A stretch of 64,000 nt of DNA from Candidatus Chlorobium antarcticum (GTDB lineage Bacteria; Bacteroidota; Chlorobiia; Chlorobiales; Chlorobiaceae), in assembly GCA_030765725.1 (NCBI GenBank), contig JAVCDF010000002.1:152689-216688 (forward strand), read 5' to 3'. Below the pieces are notes generated by a model, which saw only the letters and a program-made list of their open reading frames with translations, searched no databases and was not told the origin of the DNA. The position numbers and the translations under genes were made by a program. Shown here piece after piece: positions 52,022 through 62,172 of the stretch. Each line of letters begins with the position of its first letter. Position 1 is the stretch's first letter.

Positions 52022-52152
52022 AATTTATTGCCGTGAACGGGCGTTTTCAGTCATGCCCATTCCTCTTCTTTTGCGGGGCAGGGCGGCAAATAGCTTGGTT
52101 TTTCGTACATTCAGTTTTTTTCAGCATTCATTAGTTTCATTAGTTTAGATAG

Positions 52153-53238
52153 ATGGGTTCTCGTGAACTGAGTTTGCGGGAGCGGCAGGTTCTGGGTATC
52201 ATCATACAGTCGTATGTGGTCACAGCCGCTCCGGTTGGCTCGCGGTACATAGCAAGGAATTACAGTCTCGGACTTTCTGACGCCACGATACGCAATGTCA
52301 TGGCAGATTTGGAGGATGAAGGCTATATCCACCAGCCGCATACCTCCGCGGGTCGCGTTCCTACTGATCTGGGTTACCGGTATTATGTTGACCTCATTAT
52401 GAAGGTGCAGCGGATAGATGGCGATGAGAAGCGTCGGATGGAAACAGATTACGGGCAGATTGCCATGGATCATCCCGGCACATCGCGCGATGTTCTTCTT
52501 TCCGCAGCCAAAGTGCTTGGATGCATTTCGCGGCAGTTGAGCGTGGTGCTTTCGCCGACTCTTTCGGATGCTGTGTTTGAGAAACTCGATATGGTTCTGC
52601 TCAGTTCAACGAGGATGATGGTGATTCTCTCCATACATTCGCTGTTTGTAAAGACCATTGTGATGGAGTTGCCGCTGGATGTTTCGCGAAAGATGATTGA
52701 CGAGGTTTCGGGTGTTATTAATGAGCGGCTTGCCGGCTTGACCCTGTCGGAAATCCGCCGTTCAATTGCCCATCGGCTTGCGGGTTCCAACGGTGATGGC
52801 GCACTGAAAGACCTTATTGTCCGTTCTGCGGGAAGCCTTTTTGACGAGTCTCCGATTTTTGAGCGCCTCTATATATCAGGCGCAGAATATATTGTTGATC
52901 AGCCGGAATTCAAGCAGCCGGCAAGGGTCCGTGAACTTATCACCATGATTGAGGACAAGTTCAGTGTGGCGAGGCTTGTGGAAAACAACGGGCAGATGAG
53001 TGAGGCCCTTCGCCCTTCGGCCATGGATGTTACCATCAGTATAGGAAGGGAGAACAGTACCCGTGAGGCCGAAGACCTGACAATCGTCTCCACTCCTTAC
53101 TATGCGGGAAGTATGGCGGGAAGACTCGGGATTTTAGGCCCGAAACGAATGGATTATGAACACGCCGTCCGGGTTCTCAACTATATGTCGGACTCATTGA
53201 CGGCTACATTGACTGATACAAACCAACAACAGGACTGA
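52153..53238 (+). CDS. hrcA: Heat-inducible transcription repressor HrcA
   Basis: 361 residues. N-terminal winged helix ([20 protein letters not shown], then [20 protein letters not shown] and [19 protein letters not shown]) plus the GAF-like dimerisation region. Represses heat-shock operons by binding CIRCE (TTAGCACTC-N9-GAGTGCTAA). No CIRCE could be found in the 131 bases upstream, so autoregulation is not supported here. First gene of hrcA-grpE-dnaJ. Confidence 0.96.
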   Translation: MGSRELSLRERQVLGIIIQSYVVTAAPVGSRYIARNYSLGLSDATIRNVMADLEDEGYIHQPHTSAGRVPTDLGYRYYVDLIMKVQRIDGDEKRRMETDYGQIAMDHPGTSRDVLLSAAKVLGCISRQLSVVLSPTLSDAVFEKLDMVLLSSTRMMVILSIHSLFVKTIVMELPLDVSRKMIDEVSGVINERLAGLTLSEIRRSIAHRLAGSNGDGALKDLIVRSAGSLFDESPIFERLYISGAEYIVDQPEFKQPARVRELITMIEDKFSVARLVENNGQMSEALRPSAMDVTISIGRENSTREAEDLTIVSTPYYAGSMAGRLGILGPKRMDYEHAVRVLNYMSDSLTATLTDTNQQQD

Positions 53239-53243
53239 TTTTT

Positions 53244-53828
53244 ATGATGAAGCACCACGATAAACCAAAACCTGAAAATGAAGAGCCACTGCAGACTCCT
53301 GAGGGAACCCTGCATACTGAACCCGGTGAGCCCGTGCCGCAGGCGACTGACCGTGTAGACGAACTTGAAGCAGCACTCAACGCTGAAAAAGAGCAGAGCG
53401 GAAAGCTTCGTAACGAAGTGTTGCGCCGTGCTGCAGAGTTTGAAAACTTCCGCAAGCAGAAAGAGCGCGAAGCCGTTCAGTCCTCGCTACGGGCAAAAGA
53501 GAACATACTTCGCGAACTGCTGCCAGTGCTTGATGATGTTGAGCGCGTTTTGGCCAATGCGCCTGAACCGGACGCGGTTTCGGCTGAAGCAAAACCATTT
53601 ATTGAAGGGGTTGAGCTGATGAAAAAGAACCTTGACCGCTGGCTTGAGGAAAAAGGGGTCAAGCCGATTGAGGCAATAGGACTGAAGCTGGATGTGGATT
53701 TCCATGAAGCCATTTCTCAGATAGAGCACCCTGACGCCGAGCCCGATACCATTGTTGAACAGTACCAGACCGGCTACCTGCTGGGTGACAGAGTCATCCG
53801 GCACGCTAAGGTCATTGTCTCCCGATAG
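53244..53828 (+). CDS. grpE: Nucleotide exchange factor GrpE
   Basis: 194 residues. A disordered acidic N-terminus (about 1-35) precedes a long coiled coil ([20 protein letters not shown]), the core motif [15 protein letters not shown], and a C-terminal beta domain ending [18 protein letters not shown]. Releases ADP from DnaK. Five bases after hrcA; dnaK itself is not in this operon. Confidence 0.97.
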   Translation: MMKHHDKPKPENEEPLQTPEGTLHTEPGEPVPQATDRVDELEAALNAEKEQSGKLRNEVLRRAAEFENFRKQKEREAVQSSLRAKENILRELLPVLDDVERVLANAPEPDAVSAEAKPFIEGVELMKKNLDRWLEEKGVKPIEAIGLKLDVDFHEAISQIEHPDAEPDTIVEQYQTGYLLGDRVIRHAKVIVSR

Positions 53829-53851
53829 ATTCAAAATTTGCAGAAGTTACA

Positions 53852-55012
53852 ATGAAAAAAGATTACTACGAGATTCTTGGTGTAGGTCGTTCGGCTGACA
53901 AGGATGAAATAAAGAAGGCATACAGAAAGCTTGCACTGAAGTATCACCCCGATAAAAACCCCGACAACAAGGATGCCGAGGATCATTTCAAGGAGGTGAA
54001 CGGTGCCTACGAAGTGCTCAGCAATGATGACAAACGCCGTCGCTACGATCAGTTCGGCCATGCGGGTGTTGACTCTTCTGCTGCTTCAGGAGGTGGTGCC
54101 GGTGGCGCTTATGGTGCGGGCGGGGCTGATTTCAGCGACATATTCAGCGCCTTCAATGACATGTTCAGCGGTGGCGGTGGTGGCGGCGGGCAGCGCCGCA
54201 GCCGTGCTTCAGCGGGAATACATGGGACGGATTTGAAAATCCGTCTGAAGCTCTCGCTTGAGGAGATTGCCAAAGGTGTTGAAAAGACCCTGAAAATTAA
54301 GAAACAGGTCCCCTGTAAAGAGTGCGGTGGGTCCGGTTCAAAAACGGGCGCAACCGAAACCTGCCCAACCTGCCATGGAGCCGGTGAAGTCCGCCAGGCA
54401 TCAAAAACCATGTTCGGACAGTTTGTCAATATTGCCGCCTGCCCCACATGCGGCGGTGAAGGCCGTATTGTCAAGGACCGCTGCACTTCATGTTACGGTG
54501 AGGGTATAAAGCAGGGAGAGGTGACGGTGAAGGTGACGGTGCCGGCCGGCGTACAGGACAACAACTATCTCACCCTTCGCGGTCAGGGCAACTCGGGCCC
54601 GAGAGGAGGTGCTGCGGGTGATCTTATTGTGGTGATTGAAGAAAAGCCCCATGAGTTTTTCGTGCGCAACGGCGACGATGTCATCTATAGTCTTGCTGTG
54701 AGTTTCCCGGACATTGTGCTGGGAACCAAGGTGGAGGTACCAACACTCGACGGCGCCATCAAAATGACCATTCCTCCCTCAACCCAGCCGGAAACCATGC
54801 TGCGCATTCCTGGTCACGGCATTGGCCATCTCAGGGGTTCGGGACGGGGCGACCAGTATGTGAAGGTCAATGTTTTTGTTCCAAAAGACCTGTCTCAGGC
54901 CGATAAAGATATCTTGAAAGGGCTGCGCAAGTCTCCCGGGATTTCCCCTGAAGCTCATGGGACGGGAGCGGAAAAAAGCTTCTTTGCGAAAATGAAAGAT
55001 ATTATCGGGTGA
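53852..55012 (+). CDS. dnaJ: Chaperone protein DnaJ
   Basis: 386 residues: J domain (1-70) with the HPD motif in YHPDKNPDN, a Gly/Phe-rich linker (about 72-115, [15 protein letters not shown]), four zinc-binding repeats [24 protein letters not shown] and CTSCYGEG (about 150-215), and the C-terminal substrate domain. Stimulates DnaK ATPase. Last gene of hrcA-grpE-dnaJ. Confidence 0.98.
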   Translation: MKKDYYEILGVGRSADKDEIKKAYRKLALKYHPDKNPDNKDAEDHFKEVNGAYEVLSNDDKRRRYDQFGHAGVDSSAASGGGAGGAYGAGGADFSDIFSAFNDMFSGGGGGGGQRRSRASAGIHGTDLKIRLKLSLEEIAKGVEKTLKIKKQVPCKECGGSGSKTGATETCPTCHGAGEVRQASKTMFGQFVNIAACPTCGGEGRIVKDRCTSCYGEGIKQGEVTVKVTVPAGVQDNNYLTLRGQGNSGPRGGAAGDLIVVIEEKPHEFFVRNGDDVIYSLAVSFPDIVLGTKVEVPTLDGAIKMTIPPSTQPETMLRIPGHGIGHLRGSGRGDQYVKVNVFVPKDLSQADKDILKGLRKSPGISPEAHGTGAEKSFFAKMKDIIG

Positions 55013-55027
55013 ATAACTGATGAATGA

Positions 55028-55060
55028 AAAAGGCCGGGAACTCCCGGCCTTTTCTTTTTT
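55028..55060. terminator. Terminator between dnaJ and the flavodoxin-like gene
   Basis: AAAAGGCCGGGA-AC-TCCCGGCCTTTT (55028..55053) followed by CTTTTTT. The A run before the stem means it may also serve the convergent flavodoxin-like gene. Confidence 0.85.
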
Positions 55061-55092
55061 CTGTTCCTGTTCGATGAGAACACTTCGGAGGC

Positions 55093-55563
55093 TTATCGTT
55101 TCCTTCCCCGCCTCTCTTCTTCCCTGAGCCACTTCGCATAGATGGTGTTAACATATTCTCCAATGACCTCCATGTCTGAGGTCTCTGCAGGTGCAAACAC
55201 TTTCTCGGCAAGAATGCGACTGCCAGTCAGATTTATTTTCATCTGCGGCATGTATAGTATTTCGGCCATCGGTTGCGGGCTTCCGCAGGCGAGAAATAAC
55301 GCTATGTTTTTGTTTTTAAGGCGGTTGCTGAGGTCGCTCTGTATCAGTGCCCCTAGTAGTTGGGAAGAGACCATAAGGTAGTAGACCGGTGCGCCCATGA
55401 TGACCAGGTCGAACTCGCTGATGAAACTGTAGTCGCCTTGTGCCCGGCATCTGGCTTTTTCAACATCCGCCCCTTTCTCTGCAAGTTTTTGTCCAATGGC
55501 GTCAACCAGCCTGTCTGTTGATCCTCCCTCACTGCGGCTGTCGTACAGTATGATGGCTTTCAT
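55093..55563 (-). CDS. Flavodoxin-fold protein (NADPH-dependent FMN reductase-like)
   Basis: 156 residues from MKAIILYDSRSEGGSTDRLV, a flavodoxin-type FMN phosphate loop with STDRL replacing the usual TGNTE pattern. DLVIMGAPVYYLMVS and IALFLACGSPQP mark further strands of the fold. It probably binds FMN as an electron carrier or menaquinone-type reductase; partner unknown. The ATG ten codons upstream gives a less plausible start. Confidence 0.82.
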   Translation of the reverse strand: MKAIILYDSRSEGGSTDRLVDAIGQKLAEKGADVEKARCRAQGDYSFISEFDLVIMGAPVYYLMVSSQLLGALIQSDLSNRLKNKNIALFLACGSPQPMAEILYMPQMKINLTGSRILAEKVFAPAETSDMEVIGEYVNTIYAKWLREEERRGRKR

Positions 55564-55671
55564 GGGTATGCGGTTCTTTGTTGTGGGAAACAATGGCTTT
55601 GTATCAATAATAACATATCGCCGGAAATATCGCTAATGGAGGGCCGACTTCCTGTGCCATTGGGGGAAACG

Positions 55672-55699
55672 AAAAAACGCCCGGTAAAGGGCGTTTTTT
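55672..55699. terminator. Terminator after gapA
   Basis: AAAAAACGCCC-GGTAAA-GGGCGTTTTTT: a perfect stem flanked by A and T runs, effective in both directions. Located 34 bases downstream of the gapA stop. Confidence 0.85.
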
Positions 55700-55732
55700 C
55701 TTCTGTCTCAACTGAATGAATGGAACCTCTGC

Positions 55733-56761
<1,029 letters not shown>

Positions 56762-56864
56762 TTAGATGTGTTGTCTGAAGAATACCTGATGCACATGAGC
56801 ATACAAAATGCAATGCAAAAAATATGAATGAAGATATACTTTCATTCTTAAAATATTCAGTCCT

Positions 56865-58295
56865 TCACCGTTTTTTTTGAAAACTTTCCGTTAAGGCTTT
56901 TTTCAGCCCCGCAAAACTGCCGTTTGTGAGCATAAGCACTACATCGTCCTGTTGCAGATTGCTTTCAAGGAACCCGACGATGTCTCCTGGATAATTGTCT
57001 GGGTTCGAGCCAGCCAGAAAGACGGTTTTGCCTTGCTGTTCAAGTTCTGTTTTGAGCCTTGCTGTATCAAGGCTTCCTTCCGGCCCATACCGCTCCGGGC
57101 GGTGGACCTTTCCCATCACCACCACTGCAGCTGGCCCGAAACATTCGGAAAGCTCACGCTGGAAAATGTTCCGTGTTGTTGTGTTTGAACGCGGCTCAAA
57201 GCATGTGATGATGCGCCTCTCGGGCCAGCGCTGCTGAATGGCCTCAAGCGTTACTCTGATGGCGGTGGGGTGGTGGGCAAAATCCTCAACGAGGGTGATG
57301 TTCCCCTCATAGGTGCCAACAGTTTCCATCCGGCGTTTTGGGCGGAGCAAGTGCAGCAGCCCTTCGGCAGTAAGCTCAAGAGTCATGCCCGCAAGGGTGG
57401 CCACGGCAATGGAGGCAAGCGTGTTCAGGATGTTGTAGTTGCCGAACAGCGGAGCATGGAAGCGCCGCTCAAAGCTTCCCTTATAATAAAGGTCGAACGA
57501 TGATCCGTTTTCCTCCACCATAATGTTTCGCGCGCTCCAGTCGCACCCTTCCGAAAGGCCAAATGTTTCCACCCGGCACCGCGATCCCGAACTCACCTCC
57601 ATGGCAACCGGGTCGTCACCGTTGACAATCAGCGCTCCGTTGGAAGGGATGAGGTTCACAAGAAGGCGAAAGCTCCGTTTGATATCTTCAAGCGAGCTGA
57701 AAATATCAGCATGGTCGAACTCAATGTTGTTGATGATGGCAATGTCAGGCCGGTACAGCAGGAACTTGCTTCGCTTGTCGAAAAACGCCGTATCATACTC
57801 GTCCCCTTCCGACACAAAGAACCCCTCTTCACTGCGCCCCGAAGGTCTGCACCCGATACCAAAATTCTCCGGAATTCCACCGACAAGGTATCCCGGCTTC
57901 AGCCCGCCCGACTCCAGCAGCCACGCCACGATTGAGGTTGTCGTCGTTTTCCCATGCGTACCCGCAACGACAACAGAAGTATTCTTTCCTATCAGCTCCC
58001 GGCGGACAAGGTCGGGCATTGCCACCAGCTCCATCCTCTCATTCAGCGCATATTCCAGTTCCTCATTGCCTCGGCTCACCGCATTGCCCACAACCACCAT
58101 GTCGGGCATGACGCTCTTCAGATTTTCAGCACTGAACCCGCTGAAATACCGGATATTGTGTTCGTCGAGGTAGGTACTCATGGGAGGGTAGAGGCCCGTA
58201 TCGCTGCCCGTAATTGCATGGCCCGAATGAGAAAGAGCAATAGCTACCGACGCCATTGCCGTACCGCCGATACCAATAAAATAAATGGAGCTCAT
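56865..58295 (-). CDS. mpl: Murein tripeptide ligase Mpl
   Basis: 476-residue Mur-ligase family protein. It reattaches the recycled tripeptide L-Ala-gamma-D-Glu-meso-DAP to UDP-MurNAc. The N-terminal UDP motif is FIGIGGTAMASVA, the ATP loop AGTHGKTTTTSI, and the central motifs NNIEFDHADIF and EDFAHHPTAIRVTL. It resembles MurC but carries the Mpl-type sequence FFVSEGDEYDTAFFDKRSKF. Implies peptidoglycan recycling. Confidence 0.93.
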   Translation of the reverse strand: MSSIYFIGIGGTAMASVAIALSHSGHAITGSDTGLYPPMSTYLDEHNIRYFSGFSAENLKSVMPDMVVVGNAVSRGNEELEYALNERMELVAMPDLVRRELIGKNTSVVVAGTHGKTTTTSIVAWLLESGGLKPGYLVGGIPENFGIGCRPSGRSEEGFFVSEGDEYDTAFFDKRSKFLLYRPDIAIINNIEFDHADIFSSLEDIKRSFRLLVNLIPSNGALIVNGDDPVAMEVSSGSRCRVETFGLSEGCDWSARNIMVEENGSSFDLYYKGSFERRFHAPLFGNYNILNTLASIAVATLAGMTLELTAEGLLHLLRPKRRMETVGTYEGNITLVEDFAHHPTAIRVTLEAIQQRWPERRIITCFEPRSNTTTRNIFQRELSECFGPAAVVVMGKVHRPERYGPEGSLDTARLKTELEQQGKTVFLAGSNPDNYPGDIVGFLESNLQQDDVVLMLTNGSFAGLKKALTESFQKKR

Positions 58296-58498
58296 GATGT
58301 GGTTTTCATTGTGTCTGAACTGGATGAAGATATATACGAAAAATCATCATGATAGTCGGAAAACGAACTTTGGGAACAACCTTGACTACTTGTATTTGTT
58401 CTGCCTAACTTATCTTCTTATAATAAGAAAGAGCGGAATACTTTTACCCGGTAAATACAGGTAGTCACGGGCGGCCCCAACTGTTTTACTTTTTTTAT

Positions 58499-59071
58499 AT
58501 GCATGATGATCTGGTGGAGGATTGCGTTTTTGAGGGGGGAGATTTTCGACTGTCTCCTTTGCCTGGAGGGCTATATGACGGATGTTCATTTCAGGGATGT
58601 GTATTTGTCAGCGCGGACCTTTCCTCCAGTACCTTCAGGGCATGTGTTTTCAGAAACTGTGATTTCAGCCTTGCCAACCTTGAGGGCGTCAGCTTTCAGG
58701 ATACGGTGTTCATAGGGTGTAAACTTCTCGGCGTTCAGTTTGCTCGGTGCCGCAAGGTTATGCTTTCCTTTTCATTTGAGGAGTGCATGATGCGCATGGT
58801 CTCTTTTACAGGCCTTAATATCCGGAATACGCGTTTCGAGAGCTGCGATATGCAGGAGGCCGATTTTACAGAAGCTGATATGACGGGAGCTGTTTTCTCC
58901 GGATGTGATCTGCTTAGGAGCACCTTCATGCATACCAATCTTGAAAAAGCCGATTTCCGTTCTGCATTCAACTACTCCTTCAGTCCTGAAACGAACCGGA
59001 TTCGAAAGGCCCGTTTTTCTATGCCTGATGTTACCGGGTTGCTTGATGGCTATGGCATCATTATTGAATGA
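58499..59071 (+). CDS. Pentapeptide repeat protein
   Basis: 190 residues with repeated A(D/N)LxxxxF-type units, for example FRNCDFSLANLEGVSF and DMQEADFTEADMTGAVF, which should fold as a right-handed quadrilateral beta-helix. No signal peptide. Such proteins range from gyrase-protecting mimics to unknown; nothing here fixes a role. Ends with a non-repeat tail SPETNRIRKARFSMPDVTG. Start could be 58499 or a few codons later. The 203 bases before it hold no recognised element. Confidence 0.82.
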   Translation: MHDDLVEDCVFEGGDFRLSPLPGGLYDGCSFQGCVFVSADLSSSTFRACVFRNCDFSLANLEGVSFQDTVFIGCKLLGVQFARCRKVMLSFSFEECMMRMVSFTGLNIRNTRFESCDMQEADFTEADMTGAVFSGCDLLRSTFMHTNLEKADFRSAFNYSFSPETNRIRKARFSMPDVTGLLDGYGIIIE

Positions 59072-59149
59072 ACTTTTTTCCTCGTGCATAAGAGGGGGGG
59101 AATCTGTATTTTGGGTGAGTTTCGATTATCATTTTAACCCGTTGCCGTT

Positions 59150-60262
59150 ATGCAGTTTATTGATCTGATTACCCAGAAAGATCGCATCCGGGGGGCTGTT
59201 ATGGCCCGTTTGGAGTCGATTGTGGACCGTGCCCAGTTTATTATGGGGGCTGAAGTGGCTGAGCTTGAGTCACAGCTTGCCGCATATGCTGGCACCAAGC
59301 ATTGTCTTTCGTGCTCTTCTGGGACGGATGCGCTATTGATTGCGCTGATGGCGAAGGGTATCGGGCCGGGTGACGCTGTGCTGACGACGCCGTTTACTTT
59401 TGTGGCGACGGCTGAGGTGATCAGCCTTGCCGGGGCAACTCCGGTTTTCGTTGACATTGATCCCGTTTCTTTCAATATCAATCCTGATTGCATTGCCGAT
59501 GGGGTGAAGGAGGCTGAAGCAAAAGGCCTGATCCCTAAAGCGCTTATCCCTGTCGACCTGTTCGGGCTCCCTGCTGATTATGACCGACTGGAGCCGGTTG
59601 CTCGGAACCATGGGCTCTGGATCCTCGAGGACGCATGTCAAGGGTTCGGCGGCGCGCTGCACGGCAAAAAAGCCGGCAGTTTCGGTCTTGTGGGAGCGAC
59701 CTCGTTTTTTCCGGCCAAGCCTCTCGGTTGCTGGGGTGACGGCGGAGCGATTTTCACCGATGACGATGAACTGGCGGAACTGATGGTGTCGGTTCGCGTG
59801 CATGGAGGCGGAGCCGACAAATACAGCAATGTGCGCATTGGCGTGAACGGACGCCTTGACGCCATGCAGGCTGCGGTGCTGCTTGAAAAACTGACAATTT
59901 TTGAAGAGGAACTTCTGCTTCGCGACTGTGTTGCCAATGCTTACAGCAAAAGGCTTGCCGGTAGGGTGAGGGTTCCCGTGGTACCGGAAGGCTCCACCTC
60001 AGCATGGGCCCAGTATTCGATGCTTGCGGCCGATAGCGCTGAACGGGAATTGTTGATGGGTTCGCTGCAGAAAGAGGGGATTCCTTCTGTCATATACTAC
60101 AAGATTCCGCTCCATCTCCAAGGGGCCTACGCCGGGCTCGGCTACCGTGCCGGCGATTTCCCCATCACAGAGGATATCTCCTCACGGGTCTTTTCTCTCC
60201 CGATGCATCCCTACCTGAAAGAGTCAGAGATTGAGCAGGTCTGCTCCACTCTCCTCGCCTGA
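59150..60262 (+). CDS. DegT/DnrJ/EryC1-family sugar aminotransferase
   Basis: 370-residue PLP-dependent enzyme of nucleotide-sugar metabolism, close to WbpE/WlbC-type enzymes that aminate UDP-3-keto sugars. The pyridoxal lysine is K190 in SFFPAKPLGCWGDGGA, and ILEDACQGFGG precedes it. The start MQFIDLITQKDRI is typical. It suggests lipopolysaccharide or surface polysaccharide synthesis, but no partner genes are in the window. It is the last gene with the host-like composition before the AT-rich island. Confidence 0.93.
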   Translation: MQFIDLITQKDRIRGAVMARLESIVDRAQFIMGAEVAELESQLAAYAGTKHCLSCSSGTDALLIALMAKGIGPGDAVLTTPFTFVATAEVISLAGATPVFVDIDPVSFNINPDCIADGVKEAEAKGLIPKALIPVDLFGLPADYDRLEPVARNHGLWILEDACQGFGGALHGKKAGSFGLVGATSFFPAKPLGCWGDGGAIFTDDDELAELMVSVRVHGGGADKYSNVRIGVNGRLDAMQAAVLLEKLTIFEEELLLRDCVANAYSKRLAGRVRVPVVPEGSTSAWAQYSMLAADSAERELLMGSLQKEGIPSVIYYKIPLHLQGAYAGLGYRAGDFPITEDISSRVFSLPMHPYLKESEIEQVCSTLLA

Positions 60263-60387
60263 CCCCATTCCTTCTCTCTGATTTCGGCAGCACAACATTC
60301 AATATTGCTTTGCTGCCGGAGTTGGGGACACTCTTGACTATGTTTACTTATCAACTATGTTGACATCTAAGGGAAGAGCCCTTTTTA

Positions 60388-60834
60388 TCAAGTATTTTTT
60401 TTCTTTGTCTTCCAAAACTCATGGTCCTTGTCAAGGAAAACTATTTGAAAAATATTATCATCAAAGTAACCAATAACACACTCTTTCCCTTGAATATGCA
60501 TTGAACACCAAGTTATGTCTGGTAAAACATGTCTAGGATGACTAAATCCTGAGTCAAGTGGAAACCCAACTTTTGTATATGGCTTTATAATTTGTTGAGC
60601 TGTTGCTTGTCCAACAGTTAATTGGCAAACTTCTCTCAACTTTTTGACAGCCAATGCTAATAATTTTTCGTGTTCCCATTCTTCAAAATCTTGACCTTGT
60701 TTTCTGTCAAAATCCTTAAAACTTAATACTATTGAAGGCTCTTGTCGACCTTGTTTTATATCAATGCTTTTGACTTCTCTTTTGTAGGAAGCAGCATTTC
60801 TTTCCTTAAACTTGTCCTGCTTCCCTTTTCCCAT
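60388..60834 (-). CDS. Small protein of unknown function coupled to an AAA ATPase
   Basis: 148 residues from MGKGKQDKFKERN (an earlier Met at 60846 gives 152). Family not recognised. The N-terminus is basic. A helical part carries SFKDFDRKQGQDFEEWEHE, and the C-terminal part (CVIGYFDDNIFQIVFLDKDH followed by EFW) has the strand pattern seen at the end of small globular toxins such as RelE-like folds; this resemblance is only a visual impression. The start lies 29 bases inside the 3' end of the ATPase gene, so translation is coupled. Base composition is AT-rich, unlike the rest of the window. Confidence 0.75.
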   Translation of the reverse strand: MGKGKQDKFKERNAASYKREVKSIDIKQGRQEPSIVLSFKDFDRKQGQDFEEWEHEKLLALAVKKLREVCQLTVGQATAQQIIKPYTKVGFPLDSGFSHPRHVLPDITWCSMHIQGKECVIGYFDDNIFQIVFLDKDHEFWKTKKKNT

Positions 60835-62143
60835 ACAAAAGTTCATTTAGTTTTTCATCAATATAAAAATAAGGTATTGCTCCATATTTACCTTCTAAAT
60901 AGTTTTTATCAAACGCCGACTTATTTCTAACCTTATCGGTTTTGAAGTCGCCTAATGAAAAAAGTTCAGATGCCCCGAATTGATTTTTCTCTACAAACCA
61001 TATTTGGTCTCTTCTGAAAGTTTCCTTGTTGAGCAAAGAAATATCATGAACTGCACAAATTAGTTGAGCATTGCTTTTATTAAACTTATGAAAAAATCCT
61101 ACCAATCTTAAAGTCAAATGGCTATGCAATCTTGAGTCAAGCTCGTCAATAATTAAAACCTTTCCGTTTTGTAAAGTGTCATACCAAGGGCCAAGTAAAT
61201 AAAGGATTTTCTTTGTTCCTTCGGATTCTTGTTTATCAAAGTTAAAGGGGACGGTATCAACTAGCACATTATTTTCATCATACTTCCTGTGAAATGTTAT
61301 TAGCTGGTCTCTTTTGGGTTGCTTTGATTGAATTTTTTGTATGCTGGTTAAAAGATTGATAAGTTCTTCATCCTTTTCTTTTTCTCTTAAAATATCTAAA
61401 TCAATGCCATTTACATCTTCTTCTGTAGTTGAAAGATTGGCTATCTCTAAATACTTTACAAAGTGTAACGCCCAATTAAAGAATTGTTTGTCAGACTTTA
61501 ATTTATCAATCGTGTATCTTTTATGTCCACGGTCATGAATACCGTTAACAAAATTAAATTTTTTAAACCAATCAACTATGTTTGTTGATATTTCTTTGCC
61601 AAGTGTCGCAAGAAGTGAAAGAAATAGAACATTCTCTTTTACATCTTCTTCTTTACCTAAACCCTCTTTAAAGGCGGATTTATTTATTTCAATATTTTGT
61701 AAGTCTCTTTTGAATAAATATACTTCTTTACTAGTTGTATGAAATAGCCATTCAGAAACAATTTTGTCATAATCAATTTCAAAGCCATAACGATACTTTG
61801 TCTCTTTGTGAATGAATGAAATCTCAAAAAAGCTGGTTTCTTTTTCGGATTGCGTGTTTAATGCAAATTTCTCTAATGGAAATTTCCTTTCATTATTCTC
61901 CATTAATGCGTCTCTGAATGAGTTCAAGACTGTTTGTTTCATGAAACCCATTGCTTCAAGCAGATTACTCTTTCCACTTGCATTATTGCCGTAAATCACA
62001 GCAGTTTTAAGTAAGTTCAAGTTACCGCCAGTCCTTATTAGATGGCTATCTTGGTGTTCCTTGAAAGACTTAGCCACAACCATAGAAAGTGTAGTCAAGT
62101 CTTTAAACGAAAGGAAATTCTCTATGCTGAATTCTATTAACAT
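60806..62143 (-). CDS. AAA-family (AAA15/RloA-like) ATPase
   Basis: 445 residues. It begins MLIEFSIENFLSFKD, the typical OLD/AAA15 start. Walker A is GNNASGKS (52-59), an ABC-like signature EGTKK lies near 308-312, Walker B is VLIIDELDSRLH (329-340) and the switch histidine is in CAVHD (363-367). The conserved tail FDKNYLEGKYGAIPYF (411-426) is shared with ATPases of abortive-infection systems such as RloA/AbiLi. The 54 bases before the start lie between it and the ISL3 transposase. No nuclease domain. The overlapping small gene is a likely effector or partner. Confidence 0.85.
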   Translation of the reverse strand: MLIEFSIENFLSFKDLTTLSMVVAKSFKEHQDSHLIRTGGNLNLLKTAVIYGNNASGKSNLLEAMGFMKQTVLNSFRDALMENNERKFPLEKFALNTQSEKETSFFEISFIHKETKYRYGFEIDYDKIVSEWLFHTTSKEVYLFKRDLQNIEINKSAFKEGLGKEEDVKENVLFLSLLATLGKEISTNIVDWFKKFNFVNGIHDRGHKRYTIDKLKSDKQFFNWALHFVKYLEIANLSTTEEDVNGIDLDILREKEKDEELINLLTSIQKIQSKQPKRDQLITFHRKYDENNVLVDTVPFNFDKQESEGTKKILYLLGPWYDTLQNGKVLIIDELDSRLHSHLTLRLVGFFHKFNKSNAQLICAVHDISLLNKETFRRDQIWFVEKNQFGASELFSLGDFKTDKVRNKSAFDKNYLEGKYGAIPYFYIDEKLNELLYGKREAGQV

Positions 62144-62172
62144 TTCGGGTTCTTCGTAGAATTTAGTGGTAA

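Noticed and set aside
52022..52152. CIRCE operator before hrcA
   Set aside because: No TTAGCACTC/GAGTGCTAA pair, even allowing mismatches.
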